The notes under the pieces: generated by a model
Told to the model about the DNA's origin: nothing
Seen by the model: the letters and a program-made list of their open reading frames with translations, nothing else
The model's database searches: none
Assembly: GCA_023055355.1 (NCBI GenBank)
Contig: JALJCS010000010.1
Coordinates: forward strand, 19,669,001-19,733,000
DNA: 64,000 bases
DNA from: Agelaius tricolor
Lineage: Eukaryota > Chordata > Aves > Passeriformes > Icteridae
Direction of reading: 5' to 3'
In this document: positions 11,601 to 26,045 of the stretch, piece by piece
Layout: the number at the start of each line of letters is the position of its first letter
Position numbering within the stretch: position 1 is the stretch's first letter
Translations under genes and position numbers: made by a program

Positions 11601-14600
11601 ATGCATCCTCATCTGCTGGGTGATAAAGCCCTCCTGGGAACAGAATTAATTTTTTTCTTAGCATGGTTGCTCTTTATTTGATCCAAATTCATGTAACTAA
11701 AATGAAAATTTGGACCACCCCAACCATTTCTTTTCGTTTTGCCACCAACAAAAGAGCATTTTTTTCATTCCTGGTCCAAATTGTTAAGATGCCCCTGAGG
11801 ACCTTTGTTTACAGTGTCTTCTCATTCTTTTTTTTTCCTTGACATTCTCCCCTCCTTCCAGCAGTGAGATACTAATTAAAGAGAGGACACAGTGACCCTG
11901 GGTTGTTTAGAAGTCACAGGGGAGTGGTGGTGGCACAATGACAAAACCATCCCTGCAGGAAGTAATCAGGCTGGAGACCCAGGACAATACTCACTTCCAT
12001 CACCTGAAAAACCCCTTCAATTTGGAGATCCATCCCAGAAGCAGATTTATTTTCCCTTTAATAAAGTATCTTCATTACAAACAAAGCCTCCGTATCTCTG
12101 TGTGTCAGTCTGTTTAACCGAGTTATTATACAAGTACCGGTTTTCTTAAACAATTACTGAAAAATATTTCTCTTAACAGTTTGTAAAGTAAAAGCAGTAT
12201 TAAGAATAGCATGTTAGAATGCACCATCACATTTATGTTTAATTTCAAGGAAAAAGCAGTTGGTTATCTTTATATCACCCAGCAGGATTATGGTCTTATC
12301 TAGTATATAGGAATTTTGCAATTTTATGACAGCTATTATTACTTTATTACTAGCTCATCGAGACATGCGGTGTTTTACAAGCACCTAGCACCAGAGAAAT
12401 CCGGGATTCATTCCCCACTGGGTTTTGTAAACTGGACCAAAAAGTCACTTTGGATTGACACCTGTGAAAACAAGATTTCTGTTTATCCAGAGCACTCAGC
12501 TGCAGGGCATTTCCAGCGTAAGGTGAAGGCTGGGCCCTGCAGAGCTCTGCTGGCAGAGCCACGGAGGCTCTGCTGGAATGTTGGTGCAGCCAGTCAGATA
12601 AATCAGCAGGCTCTAGGCCTAGCCCTCAGTCTTCGGCGTTATCTGTACTCTCTTATCTTGTACCCTAAAAGAATCCAGCTGATTTCAGTAGCTCTCCACT
12701 TGGGCTGGCCTGCACAAATCAGATTGCAGCATTGAAGTTAGCAACATGATACCCATCATTCCATTACATGGAAAAAAAATCCCACTGTCTGCGGGCTGAA
12801 TCAGACTGCAGACAACATGATCTTTAAAATGCATAATTAAGGGATTTTTTGATTTTTATCCTTATGGATTTTTCTTTTCCCAATTAAGAACAAAATTATC
12901 TAGGAGAAACATTTAGAAGAATCCTGTGTGAGGCAGAGAAGAGAACACCATTGTGTCTTATTCCACAGCCTGAACAAATCAGTGTCTTAAAAATAATCTT
13001 TTAACTGAGGTTTTGTCTGTTTCGTTTTTTAACTAAGTATTCTTGGAGGTATGGTGATACCTGGAATAATCACAAGTTTTTATTGTGCCCATTTCACTGA
13101 GCATCAATCTCTGCAATAGCACTTATCAATTAAATACTGTTTCTTTAGCCCAGTTTAAGGTTTTAAGGTAATCCAGGTATGGTAAACATGGATTCATTGG
13201 GGCAGTCAGTTCCACATACCTAACATGCCTTTCACTTTTGACTTAAGGGGTGTAAAAACTCTAAGGAAAAAAAAAAAAAGAAAAAGGCAGTATATATTTA
13301 TTTACAATTATTTTGCAATATCTTTGATTGTACCAGTCAAAACCATCCTGATCAAATAAAAGGTTTTCTCTAAGAATATCTATATTCTAAATAGTAGGCA
13401 CTAGGATTTTGATAGTATTTGTTCTGTAAACTCTTTTTTCCTTCTTACTTTTTAATGACCTATTGATGCCTCAAAAGCTAAAGTACTGCCTGTTTAGATT
13501 GCTCATGGCCTTGCATCTTCAGGAAGGCACTATGCCCTGAGACCTAAACCATCCTGGAAAACAGATTATGTCTCTCCCTGCAGTGACTCCGTGACCCCTC
13601 ACACCTACCCGGGGTGTGAGCTGGCTGTGTAACTAGAGACCCACAAAGTTATTACTGTGTCTGGGTAGCAGGAAGAGCTAAGAGTATCCAATTCTATCAA
13701 AACCTAACACTGTGACCAGATGGATACCTGGTGGGACTGTGTGGCTATGCAGATGTGGCCCAGGTCGGGTAGGAGCACACACCAGCTGCATTGCTGCTGC
13801 TGAGGCAGGGTGCACAGTGCAGGGCTTGCACTGTGGAGGCACTGTGGTACCTAGAGCCCACCTGGAATTCCTGCAGCTTCCTGTGCTGGTGCCCCGTTTG
13901 CTGAATGCCGGCAGTGTCACAGCCCTGAGCCAGGCGGGGTTCCTGGCACTGCTCACGGAACACACTCAGTGTCGCTGATGCTGCAGGCACTGCCCTGGGT
14001 AGAGCAGGGGTGACCAGCATCCTGCCAGGGATTGGCTTTTGGCTCTCTGGGCGTTTGGACCATTTGTGGGAGGCAAAGACAGGCGTGAATGTAGTTACTG
14101 CCCACAGGAAAGAGCCTGCTTAAAATGAGAACATTGGCCTTTTGGGTACCACTGGGGACTGCAAGGTTGGAGTAGAAGGGAGAAAAAAGTGGCTCAAAAA
14201 TGTGTCCATTTGGGTAATCTTCTGTTTCAGAGCAGGAGACACGTTTGAGACAATGATAAGGCACAGCTATTGCTGGACTAAAGTTGTCACCTTTCAAAAA
14301 CTTGGGGAAAAGATGACATACAGTTTGGTTTTTAAGTAATCTTTACCAAGGAGAGCCCATTTGTGCCAAGTTTTCACTGCATCGTATCATGAAGCTCATG
14401 CAGCTTTGATCCAGCATAGAGTTTACTTGAACTTCATTTAACATCTCAGAGAATTACAGCATCATTGATTCCAACCAAAACGTGCCAGCCAGTGTTCTTG
14501 ACATTGCTGTTGCTTATTGCACTGCCCATTTGACTGGATTGTTATTGTTCAGATTCCTTTCTGGTTTTGTAATGGCTGCATTTCACATTAAAGTTCAATG

Positions 14601-16114
14601 GTTTAATTAAGGAAATGACTGAATAGGAAGTTACTGTAACCATGATTTCAGCTGTTGAAGAAAGATTTGCCCTGCACGTGAGGAAATTTGTGAACCTAAG
14701 CTTTTTGTTAAATGTGCAACATCTCCACATTGTTTTTAAACCACTGATATTTATATTAATAAATCACACCATTTTCCTTCTTTGTGGAGGCTGATTAGTT
14801 TGTTTCAAAGTATGTAGTGTACCACAGTGCCTTTCACTGAAGCATGGTTTTAAACAAGAGATTATTTCATTTGCAAGTTTCTTTGAGATTTGAAGACAAA
14901 ACTAAGGACGTTCTGTGTTTGCAAATGTCTCTCAAAATGAGAACATTTTATGTGCAGCTACGTAAACCCCTGTGTAACTGCTTGCTTTCAGTTTTGAGGC
15001 TGGTCAGGACTCTGAAGTCAGACTGCATCTTGATGTTGCTGTTCCCTCGGCAGTTGGGTGGGATTTAGAAGTTCTGCCTCATTTTGCAGGTCTAGCCAAT
15101 CCTGTTGTGTTAAGCAGCTCTCTGCATCAGAACATTAGGAAAACATATATATGAATATCTACAGATTTAAACTGTATCAGTTTTCTTTTCCACTTCATAG
15201 CACACCCACATAAAGCAGTTGATTCAGTCCCACTAAGAAGTGTGGCAATGTCTGCTTTGAAGGGTGGAACAAGTGACTGGCATGGATGTGGAGAGGGAAT
15301 GCTACGGCAGGGAGAGACATCTCTTAAATCGGGTCTGCTACAAATGAAATCTCAGTGAAGAAAAGGAGCTCACATCTGTTCAAGTAGTCCCAAGTCCCCA
15401 TTCTGCCAAACGGTGTTTATTGGTTTGATCAGCTACCAAATAATTGCAGTGGTACAGTAAATAGTATTAAGCACTATCTATCTTAGGAAGCCTGGAGTTT
15501 CTCAGAGGCAGGGTTTCCTCTCCCCCCCCATATGTTTACCTTATAGTTTACAGTTCATGAAAGAAGCAAGAAGGAGGAGAAGTCCAGCACAAACTGAGAT
15601 CTGTAGGTAGATACCATAAAATAATTTCCATTGTAGGGTGAACTGCCTAGCAGGCAATCAACAGTGCCAGTCAAGAAGTAGCTGTGGTTAATGAGAGGCA
15701 CGTTGCCTGGCTGGTTTAGCATTTCAACAAATGAGTTCTAGCAAACTTTTGATTCAACTTGAATTTTATCAGCCAAGCATAATAGGAAATTAGTATTTAG
15801 ACAATTTTAAGCATTCAAAGCAACTGTAGTTGAGGAATCTGAAGTATAGATTATAAGAGGATGTACTATTTTAAATGGCAATGTTATGGTAATACATTCT
15901 AGAATTAACCTTTTAGTTAATTTAAGACTGCCTTTTGTTTTGTTAAAAAATTAAAGGTCGTCTACAGTGGTGACATTTTAAAGACCTAACCTGATTTTTT
16001 TTAGTGGAAATAAACAGATTGTTTCTGTATCCTACCAAGACATTAGTAAAAACTACAGAAAGGAAGCCCAGCATGAGTTGTTGTGACGCTGCTTAGGCTG
16101 ATTTGTGGCCAGGT

Positions 16115-16168
16115 ATTACATATTTTGATACAAAATATATAATTACATATTTTGGTACAAAATATATA
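16115..16168 (+). repeat. 27-bp tandem duplication
   Basis: Two adjacent 27-bp copies (16115-16141 and 16142-16168) begin ATTACATATTTTG and end ACAAAATATATA, with one A/G mismatch. It is AT-rich non-coding DNA. Confidence 0.92.
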
Positions 16169-19100
16169 ATATTATTGGGGTTTTTTTAACAAAGATGCAA
16201 ACTGGGCTTTATTTTGCAGTTTAAGTCATTTTATCTCAAAGACTCAGCTTCTCCTATTTTTCATTTTCATTCTGTGAGAATGAAGAAAGAAAAATCTGGT
16301 CAAATCTGCTGGTGAAACTAAGGCTTAGCCCACTGAATATAGTCACCAAGGGATTAATGCAGTTCTCTTGTCCTTTTTTCACTCTGGCTTAGATCCTGCA
16401 AAATCATGTGCCTACATGATTTACACCCATGAACTCTCATATTGTATGTCATCGCTAGGAAAAAAAGGTTTATTCTATCTCAAGTTACTAAATACTGAAT
16501 CAGATTTTAAAAAGTCAAAGACCTCATAGTGTCAGAAAAAGTTAGGAGTTGGTTACTGGTGGCAGGAGCAGTTGAAGTTGGGATTAAAATATAAGGATTT
16601 TTCTTTACTCATACCTCCTGTGATTACATTTGTAGTTGATTTCAGAGCACTTCTTTTTCTCTGGGTAATGTCATTTCCTTACTTGCACGCACAGAAGTTA
16701 ATGGTGTGCTTACACAGTCTGAGGCACTGTTGGGAACAACCCTTCTGCGGAATGAAGTCGCAACTTTAGTGGAAATATAATGAACAAGGGGATTAAAATG
16801 GAAGCATTTAGGCATATTTAGATTTCAACTTTCATGTCTTTTAAGTGATGTCTGTAATTCTGATGAAAATTCTTCTTGAATTGTGAAACAGTGGGCTCTA
16901 CTCAGAAAACAATCTAAAATTCCTTGGATGCAAAATGTATTTTTTCACTTAATGCAGAATGTGATTTATATAACATCTCAGCTGACATGATCTGACATGT
17001 TTTTATGAATTCCTTTGCAAGGCAAAAGTGCCTCTAGTTGCAATTTATAGTAATGAGACTGTCTGCTGTAGAGTAACTGATTACAATGAAGGTATAAGAA
17101 GCAGGGATGTTTGCCTTTCCAACTCATTACCCTTTCCTTGCTTCTCCAGTACGTAAGCCCGTGTTCTGGAGCAGTGGTATCTGTGGGTCTCCAAAAGCAT
17201 TCTGTTTGTCCAAACACATTTTTGTGTACTTCACCAAATATAGTCAGATGGTATTTTGGACTGGAGTTCAGCTAATTGGGTTGAATACTATATCTAACAG
17301 ATAAATTTGGAAAATACAACAAAGCTCTGTCTGTAAACAGATTATATAAACAAACATTGACATGAAAACTTCTCAATGATCTTTAGAATAGTGAATGGTT
17401 AATTTGTTTCTTAGGGTCAAAAGCAATATTATGATAGTGCCCAGTTGTCTTTATTATGTACTTATGGATTATATTAGGGGACAAGTGGATAAGGTCCTGA
17501 AGTGGGCAGTTGTTTACTTGTGGTTTTGATGGATAAATAGCAAAAGCCTGGTGTGTATGCATGAGCATATAGTCACAGATTCATGTTAAAATACTGTTGA
17601 GAAAAATATCCAAATTTAAGTCCTGCTAGAGGAAGATCATCTTATTTCCTTCTAGTAAGTACTTATAGAAAGTTCCCATAGCCATTTGCTGAAATAATTT
17701 TTGTCTTAGAGCCCCATTCAGCAAACACAGCTGGGAGTTTTGCTCTTCTGAGAAATGAGTGTAGCAAGCTGTACTTGCAAGCACGGAAACATTGTGAAGA
17801 TCAGGCCCCTGGGGAGCTTAGTGCAAAATTCTTTTTGAACATCCCAGAATGGAGAAAATCCTGACTATGCAGAGCCTCTGACAGAAGCTGCAGTAGTGGA
17901 AGATAGGGGGAGGAGTTGCCAAGGCAGTGAAGAACTTCAAAGAACACTGGAACTAGGGGCGAAAGTTCAGCCTAATTCTTGTGTTATCTGAACTCGCTCA
18001 CCCACCTCTCTGGCAGTGCATCTGCATAACACGTCTGGGTCTGGTTGTTGCAATAACTTCACTTTTCTGGAATATGACTGAAAATGTATTGTTAAAAAAA
18101 TTATTGCCATTTGGCTGAAAATGTTTCAAGTAAAATTCCATGAGGGAGGCCTAGACTGAGTGAAGCCACCCAAGCCTGTTCCCAGGAGGGACACACACCT
18201 TCCCTTCCCCCAGCTGTGTTCTCCTGCCACTTAACTTGTGAGGGTTTTGTTAGACACCTCAGTGACCCAACTCAACTCCCTGCCATGGCAGAAAGAAAAG
18301 CTGCTGAGTTAGTGACTTGAACCAGTAAGCAAAAGGAAGAGTGGATTAAGAAAAGGACTCATAACCACGAAGCTAGAGCAGGAGGGAGGAAAGGAATAGA
18401 AGCTGTCTTCCTTTTCAGCATCTCTAAGCACTAATTATATTGAGGAATAACTCAGTAAATCACAGAAGCACAATGTAAGTGCTTTCATTCTGGGTGAAAT
18501 CTGGGACTTGCTGGTAAATCTGTTGATTAGACCAGGATTTCATTTCACGTTTTATCTTTGATTTATGTGCATTGATATTCGTGAGCATTTGAAATATGGT
18601 TGTGCAGTATCTGATAAATACTTTGAATTCAACTCAAGAGAATGTGTTGAAAACAACTCTAAGAATCTATTTACCTAAATAAATGTAAAACTTAATTATG
18701 ATGCAATAAAATATTTTCCCACCATGATTTGTGCTGCTGCCAGCCCATGACACTTAGTATGGAACATTAGTAAATAAGTCTATGAGTTACTCCCTGAAAT
18801 AAATTGTCCTAGCCATCTTGATTAATTTACTGATTACTGAACATAAATATTCAGATCATATCTGAATTTAAATTATAGAAACTCAAATGCTGACGGTGAA
18901 GACACAGACTTGGGGTAGCAATGCAGTTGATTGCTAGTTTAGCTCAGAGCAGAAGTGGCAGAAGCCCCCTGTTTGCAGCTGATGGATAGACAGTGTGTCA
19001 GAAAATGGCTTTGGTGTTCAGCTCCTGCTTTTCACCTGTCTGTGGTACATCAGCAACACCCTACACCTTCAGGATCCTATAGCCCTTAGAGGAAGGGCTG

Positions 19101-21966
19101 CATCAGCAGGAGCTGCACCCTTTTTTCACCTCTGAGGGTGGACTCTGCAGGTTACTCGGCTGTGGGGAACCTTCCAATGCCAGTGCTGAGTGCCTTGATG
19201 GTGGAGGTCCTTCATTGCCATAACCATGAGCCAGATGACCTTTATGAGCACTGAATTTACATGGGAGAAAGAATTTGTTTTAAGATGTATCTGTTGATCA
19301 TTTTGTTCTATGCTATATTGATGTTGTGGAGGTGCTGCAGATGTAGCAAGTACACAATTTCAAAATTCAGAGGGGTAGAGCATGTACTTTTAGAGGAAAA
19401 ATACAATTTGCAGCTACTTTGGCAGACCAAAATACATAATGCCTCTCAGAAATGTAAGCTATTCCAGGTACTTCAGGAACAATTCTATCAAGTTTTATGT
19501 GGATATTTTTATTTTAAAGATATTGAAAATGAGATAAGATAAAGGGTCATTATTGAACATTTGCTTAACTTCTGACACATGACTTTGTTTCTTCACTTTG
19601 TACTCTAAATTAGGTCATTAAAATCAGATTGTGCATTATAAACAAGCATCTTTGTGTTTATAGGTAATTATAAAACAAACACAGAGGGTAAAGGCTGTAA
19701 TTTTGAAACAGATAAAATTTATATGCCCCTTTGGAATCTGTATGTAAATTAGTTTCTCACACTCCAGCCGAGATCATGTAAATGGACCCCAGAGAGCTGG
19801 TACAGTGTTGATGGTGTACTCAGGAGAGCTGGAGCACTGTAAAGACATTTGCAGGTCAGAAATGAGGTTAATTGACAGGGAAGTGTGTGAGGACAGGAAA
19901 AATTTGCACAGTGCTTGTCAGTGGGTAGAGCTGTCAGTTCTTCACTTGGCTACTAGTATTTGTCGAACAAACACGACAGGACTTCATTTCAGGAAAAGGA
20001 AAAAAAGCCAAGAAGAGTCATTTTAGGACAACTTTGGAAAGAGTGGTGTTTTGTGGTTTTGTTCCAAGGTACCCACATGTATGCAGCTGCTGTACACAGT
20101 CCCCAGTCTGGCTCGTTGCTGCTGCTGGTGAGGCTGCTCCCTGCAGCAGAGCTTTGCAGAACAGGACCTGCTCTGGCTTTTCCCCGGGTATTCTTCAAGC
20201 CCATGCTTGAGTGTACAAGCCTGATTTTGCACTAGTGATGACAATTCTGTCTTCTTGATGTATCATATCATACATGACTTTCTCTGTCCTCTTCCTTTTT
20301 TTTCATGTGTGTTATGATTCTTGTCTGCTCCTCATTGCATTAGTACCAAAATTGCTTACAATGCAAATAGTGCCTGTTTCATTCATGGATTCAGAATGTA
20401 TGTCCCTATTTATAGATCTGCAAAGACCAGGCAACAGGCTGAATTTTTTTTTCTATAGCAGTAGTGCACTGATAAATCTGAAGCTATTTCTTGGCCTTAG
20501 ATACCAAAAAAACAACACACAAAGGAAAAAAATTATGTCTGGCTGATTTGTGGTCACACCTTCCACTCTGACCATTGTGCAGTGATTTATCTTTTCATTT
20601 GCATTAACTGTTCTCAATCTTCAAACAAATTTTAATTGTAGGAGTCTTTTAATTTCTTTCTTATTTCTAAAATTCTCATGAAATAGTAACCATTCAAGCC
20701 TGGTCAATATGGTGAATAATGTCATCCAAGAAAACCCAGCACACCAAAATTGAATGTACTGTGGCTAGAAAAAGCATTTTTTCTGGTTAAAAACCAGAAT
20801 ATATGACCTGCTTTAGAACCTCACAAAGTGAAGTTTAAGAGAAAAATTGTGTATTTCCAGATTTTGCTTCTTTTATTAATATCTGTATTAAAATGTAAAT
20901 AAGTAAATATATAAAAATCAAATAGCTGCATGAAGTCATTGTTTCCTAGAAAATACTTAGCAAATATTTTTGCTTTCTTCTTCTATTGTTCCATAAATTT
21001 ATTCTGCACAAAATATAAAAATGCACTGTCAAAAAAGCATGTCAAAACAGTAAAGTATTCTTAGTAGTCTCTTTAAAAAAATAAATATTATCCAATATAA
21101 TGTTGATGAACTTTCTACATAGTTAATAACAAAGCAGAAAAAGCAATATGCTTTGTGATTTTGGACAGACTTTATTGTTTTATTCTATAATATATTCGGC
21201 AGCTGTTTACACACTTTGACTACTTTAGTTTCAAACAAGTGTCTGGCAACATTATCAGGCTAATGGCAGAAATGACATCTTTAAGAGTCATTTCAGTTCA
21301 TTCCACAAATGAGGATTGGATTTTGTCTTGTGTTTTCATTACTGATTATGAGCAGCCTCCTTAAATTTCTCTTACACAGTAATCCTTTACAGTAATTATG
21401 TTTCATACTTGTGCTTCCCAGAATATACAGGGTATATTTAGGAAGGGCATTTGTTTGACAGTGGAAATGCTTCTATAAAGAAGTATCTTGTTGTGTCTTT
21501 CAAATAATAAATAGTGCTTTCCATAATATAAAATGCTGGCATGGCATTAGCAGGAGATTGTGTTGCTCACTATGTTCATATTCTTAATACCAGTCATCAG
21601 TGAAGGAATGGCAACAATTATGTATAATTGTGCAATTTATATTTAGTGTCTTTCCAAGAACATTTAAGGAAGCATGGAAGGAATGAGCAGCAAGCCAAAA
21701 TGAATAGGAGTCAAAGCATATCACTGGAGGTACAACCCCAGTGGCTACAGCAGATGCATTCTGTGAGCACTGCAGGGAGCACAGGACTGCTCTTTTTTCA
21801 CAGTGAGCTGTTGGATTTAAGGGAAAAACCTCTGCAGTATAGGTGATGGGAAAATGAGAGACAGGTTGGAGGGCTCCCAGAGAGAATGAGCTGATGCGTT
21901 CAGATTAAAAAGAAAATGTTACAGTGATTGTGCACACATATTTTATAATGAGTGATAATATGACTC

Positions 21967-21986
21967 TTTTTTTTTTTTTTTTTTTT
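21967..21986 (+). repeat. Poly(T) run of about 20
   Basis: An uninterrupted T-run is followed by GTATTCTAG. It could be a microsatellite or the decayed tail of a minus-strand retroposed sequence, but no retroposon body is recognisable beside it. The run plus TAG also mimics a splice acceptor, without an open exon behind it. Confidence 0.8.
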
Positions 21987-23805
21987 GTATTCTAGTGTAG
22001 AGTACAAGTAATTTGGTATTTTGGTACCAGTATTTGAAATGGTACAGCTGGAAAAGATTATTTGTTTTCCCTTTTCAGATCATCATGGGGATTTTTTTCT
22101 TATTGTTGAATATATTCATGTGAGTATTTTGAAGACTGCATTCTTAAACAACAGCTTCTCATTGTGTAGGCAATGCCTCACTCTTAGTAGATCATATACT
22201 TCTGCAGAAGTCATTGTTTCATATTAATTTTTGTTTTCTAATATAAAGGAAAATTTACAGAAGATTTTATATATTAAGTATTTGGCATGTTCACAACATT
22301 ACTATGTCCCATTTCTACAGACTTCTCCTCATCCTCTCCTAGCTAGATACAGATTTCTTTCATTACCTGCATACTGGGAATGCTTAAATAAAACCAATTA
22401 ATTATGAGATAACTTATCTCTGATGGAGCTTCCCATGTAATGAAGTTTACTGTGTTCCTTTGGTTGTTAGAAATTCTTTTCATGCTTTAAGTTCTAATAG
22501 ATGAATTAAAGCCAAAATTTAAAAATCTGCTACTGTTTGATACTCAGCTTAATGTATCCCTTTATTAACACTTTACAGGAAATGCTTAATATCTCTCAAA
22601 GTTCAGCCCTGCATTCTGCTTCCTTGGCTTGCATAGGGCATTTAAAAGTATTTTTGCATTGTTGTGGCTCAGCTTCCTGACTACTGGTTTTTATCTTTCT
22701 CCATATGAGCATGTGCGATGAGAGGATGGATGCTCAGGGAACTGAACAGTGTGGCAACAGTCTCCTCAGTACCCTCAAGGTGGGGAAATGAGGTGCCCAC
22801 AGTCACTTTTCCACTAGTGGGTCTTCAGAAGGCCCTGAAGTGGTCAGGAGAGCAGAGTTGTAAGGAAATTCAGGAGATCCAGCCTGGACTCACAGGGGTT
22901 TGCAAGAGACTGTAAGTTTCCCATTTAGAGCAGATCCAGGGCTGAGAGACCATCTGCCCTGCAGAGGCACTGAATGCCCTCAGGGGAAATAGCTACTTTG
23001 GTTGAATTTTGAGATAAGTAAGGGGAGCCATGAATTTGATTTAGAACAGAAATGGTAAAGGAGCAGCTTAAATGCATAGAACTGTTTTTAAAATTATGGC
23101 TTAGTTTTGCCAGTCTACTGTTTGTTAAGATTGATAAGCATTACTGGAAAGATTCTGTCTCCAGGTTTTTAGACAAGTCTTTCTTTCTGTATTTATAACC
23201 ATCTCTCTGCAAACCTACAAGCAAACTAACAAAACACAACATGTGAATTGCTACCTTGTATTTCTGAAATGCACCAAAGCTGCTTGTAAGTTTACCTTTT
23301 TTTCCTGAATAAGCAACTCTGGGTAACTTAAAGAAGCTCTGAATGATTTATAGAGGAGGCACTCATAGACCCTGTGGTCACCTTTTTCCCTCAGGATAAA
23401 AAGGAATTGCTCATTTATTATAACTGTAAGCAGCAATATGCCTGGCTGCCTGCAAGTCTGCTCACACCTGTTGTATGCAGTTAATAACAAAGTCCTTGAA
23501 AATATGATTTTTATGATCATATTTGCATACATTTTACATATTAAGCATCTCAGTTTTAGCATTACTAATTCAGTAAGATTGAGACTGTTCTTTGCAAACA
23601 AGGCATGCTTCTTGCATCTCAGAAAATATGTAGGAAAACTGTTGTCAGTACTTGAACTGATATATCACTGCACAAGGACTGAAAAGTCCAGGCACTTATC
23701 TTGAGCTTTATAAACATAATCTCAAGTTAAGGGTTTTACAGAGAAATAATTTTGCCTATGTTTAGGAGTAAGAGCAAAGCAGCTTTTCCATATGAGCGTA
23801 GCTTC

Positions 23806-24095
23806 AGATTGGAAGGGACCTCAGGGGATCTCTAGTACAACCTCAGCATCAGCAAAATGATCAGGTCAGGTTGCTTTGGGCTGTATGTATTCTGGTCTTG
23901 GAAATGCTCAAGAAGGGAGAGTGCACAGCCTCTTGGAGCAGTGTCTGTCTGTCCTGATATCCAGTCAGAAACTTGCTTGTTTCAATTTAGCTTTGCTGTC
24001 CCTTTCTCTCCAGACATGCTGCTGTAAGGAGTCTGGCTCCGTGTTCTTGATAACATTGTCAAATCTATTGGAAGGCAGCTATTTCCCTGTTTGAG
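23806..24095 (-). mobile_element. Degraded CR1 LINE 3' fragment, sense on minus strand
   Basis: The + strand reads as the antisense of a CR1 3' region. It has ATTGGAAGGGACCTCAGG followed by ATCTCTAGTACAACCTC, then AGGTTGC, then GCACAGCCTCTTGGAGCAGTG, and later AAGGAGTCTGGCTCCGTGTTC with a TCTTGATAACATT-like stretch. These occur in the same order and spacing as in the avian CR1 consensus as I remember it. Copies in this orientation are transcribed leftward relative to the window. Many substitutions and small indels show it is old. The terminal octamer repeat is not recognisable at the left end. Confidence 0.82.
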
Positions 24096-26045
24096 ACAAA
24101 AATGGAGACAGATTAATCAAGCCTTTTAAAAACAACAGATAATGTTGATAGGCACATTAGCACTTAGGAAATTATATCAAGTTTTCTTCCCAGAAAATTC
24201 TGTAATGAGTTTTTCCTTAACAAAATAAATAATCAGATACTATTTAGTAGATGTTTACATGATCATATTTGTTGTTATGTGTTTTCCTAATAAGTTAGGA
24301 AAGAGAGTACTAGTAACTGAGAGAAATGGGCCACATACTGAATCTAAGAGAGGGAAATCATGTCCAAATCACAGGAAGCCTTGGGACATGTGGCAGCAGA
24401 GAGAGCAAGACGGCAGCATTTCAGATGCTGCTTTGGAATATTCTTGAGAGCTTTCCCTGGTATGACAGTGACTGAGACCCAGTCGAGCATATAGTGTTTG
24501 CATCCCTCCAGCCTCTTCCTTGGGGGGTGGGGCAGGAAGAGGAGAGGGAAGGAAGCAAGGGATGATTGATGGCTTTTGAAAAGCTTTTCCCTGCGAGGGG
24601 AAGGTGTGGTCACTATACACATCTCCAGCTAACAAAGCCCTCCCGTAGGTCGAGCAGACTTAAGCTTTGTCACCCCTTTGGGGTGACCGCAACACTGTCC
24701 AGAAAATATTTTTCTTGTTTTTCAGTTGGGAATAGAAATCTGAGCAGGAGAAATAGCCTGTCACTGTTCCAGTTTGTACTGCTTTAAGACAGTTCTCCAG
24801 CACTGAGTGTGATTGTGACATCTGTGACCAAGGGTTCTGAAATAAGTCAGATTGGAGCACAGATCGACTGCTGTGTGTGCCACATCTCAGGAAGGCGTGA
24901 GCACACAGCTACATTTCTGTCAAATTAAGCCACAGGTACACAAACATATAAAGCCAATATAATCCAGTACTGCTGCCAAAACAAGCCCTCCTATCTACCC
25001 TCTTGCCCCTGCCTATTTTTGCTCTCTGCTACCTCCTCCATTACACTGGCACAGCCACATGCTGAACCCAACAAAGGAAATGATCTGGAAAAAAATTAAC
25101 CTGATCAGAGAAAAAAAAGGTTTCATCCAGAATCAGTTGCTAAACTGTTGCTTTTTCAGCATTGATGCCAACTGATGTTGCTGTGAAGCAGGCATGAAAC
25201 CTTAACCAGGCCAAGGAGTCTGAATTTACCCTGCATTAAGCCTCTGGCATTAGCTTTATGCCAGCAGTGGGAATACAACTGTTAGTGATCCAACATGAAG
25301 TTAGGGTAGTACAGACAGACAGTACCTGACTTGACATAAAGTCTGCTGGTACAAACTTATTCCATCAAATAATTTCCAGTGCCAGTGATCACCATGTGGC
25401 TGCAGTGCTTTTCATCCAGTACGAGTACACCTTAAACTTGTGTTATCAAATTGAGACCAAATGGAATGAGATCTGTTTTAGGACTTGAAAGAGGGAAAAA
25501 AGGAAAGTTACGCAGAATGTAGTTCTGCCAAGTGTTGATGCTTCCCTGTTGTTTGCTGTATTCAGATGGGCTCTGATCTGTTGTAGAAATATATTAGGAT
25601 GCCAAAATACTTAGAGATTATTTCTACGGAAGTCAGTAATTGAAGATTATATGTTTTTGTAAGTACTAGCATTTTCAGATGTTATTTGGCTTTTCAGTAA
25701 TGAGCTACCTGGCAATTTTCTGTTTCTTCCCAGCTGTTTCCTATGGCCACGTTGGGGTGTATGGGATTGGGGCCACCGTATTGTCAGAAAGAGGAAGAGA
25801 AACCAAAAGGTGCCTGATGATGCATGTCCGTGGCAGAAGTTCTTCTACAGTGTCACTGATCAGTCAGTGGCCTGACAGAGCTATAGCTCTGGACTTTCTT
25901 AGAAACTAGATTGTCAACATCAGTGGATAATGTAAATATAGTAATGTAAACAGTGCAGAGTACCAGGAGTGAAGTTGGGAACTCCTTGCCTCCGTATGTC
26001 CCTGTCTTGGAGCCTAAGAACTGTAACGTTTCCTAGGCCTAAATT
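24096..26045. other. Intergenic DNA immediately upstream of the RBMS1 CpG island
   Basis: This is moderate-GC unique sequence with short open frames on both strands and no recognised coding content. Any proximal enhancers of RBMS1 cannot be identified from sequence alone. Confidence 0.5.

Larger units (their letters stand above)
8621..23800. other. Intergenic DNA upstream of RBMS1, no gene recognised
   Basis: All open frames seen here are short or lack recognisable domains. The longest is 139 codons at 12316-12735 on the + strand, with no known motif and no splice or start support. A somewhat GC-richer patch at about 13.5-14.1 kb carries overlapping open frames on both strands, which points to composition rather than coding. 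No tRNA, snRNA or rRNA pattern was noticed. No exons of a neighbouring gene were identified. Confidence 0.55.

Noticed and set aside
12316..12735. 139-codon open frame on the + strand
   Set aside because: No recognised domain, no supporting start context or splice sites, and a composition unlike a conserved protein. Open frames of this length are expected occasionally by chance in 64 kb.
13678..14297. Overlapping 88-114 codon frames on both strands
   Set aside because: Mutually overlapping and without motifs; a local rise in GC explains them.
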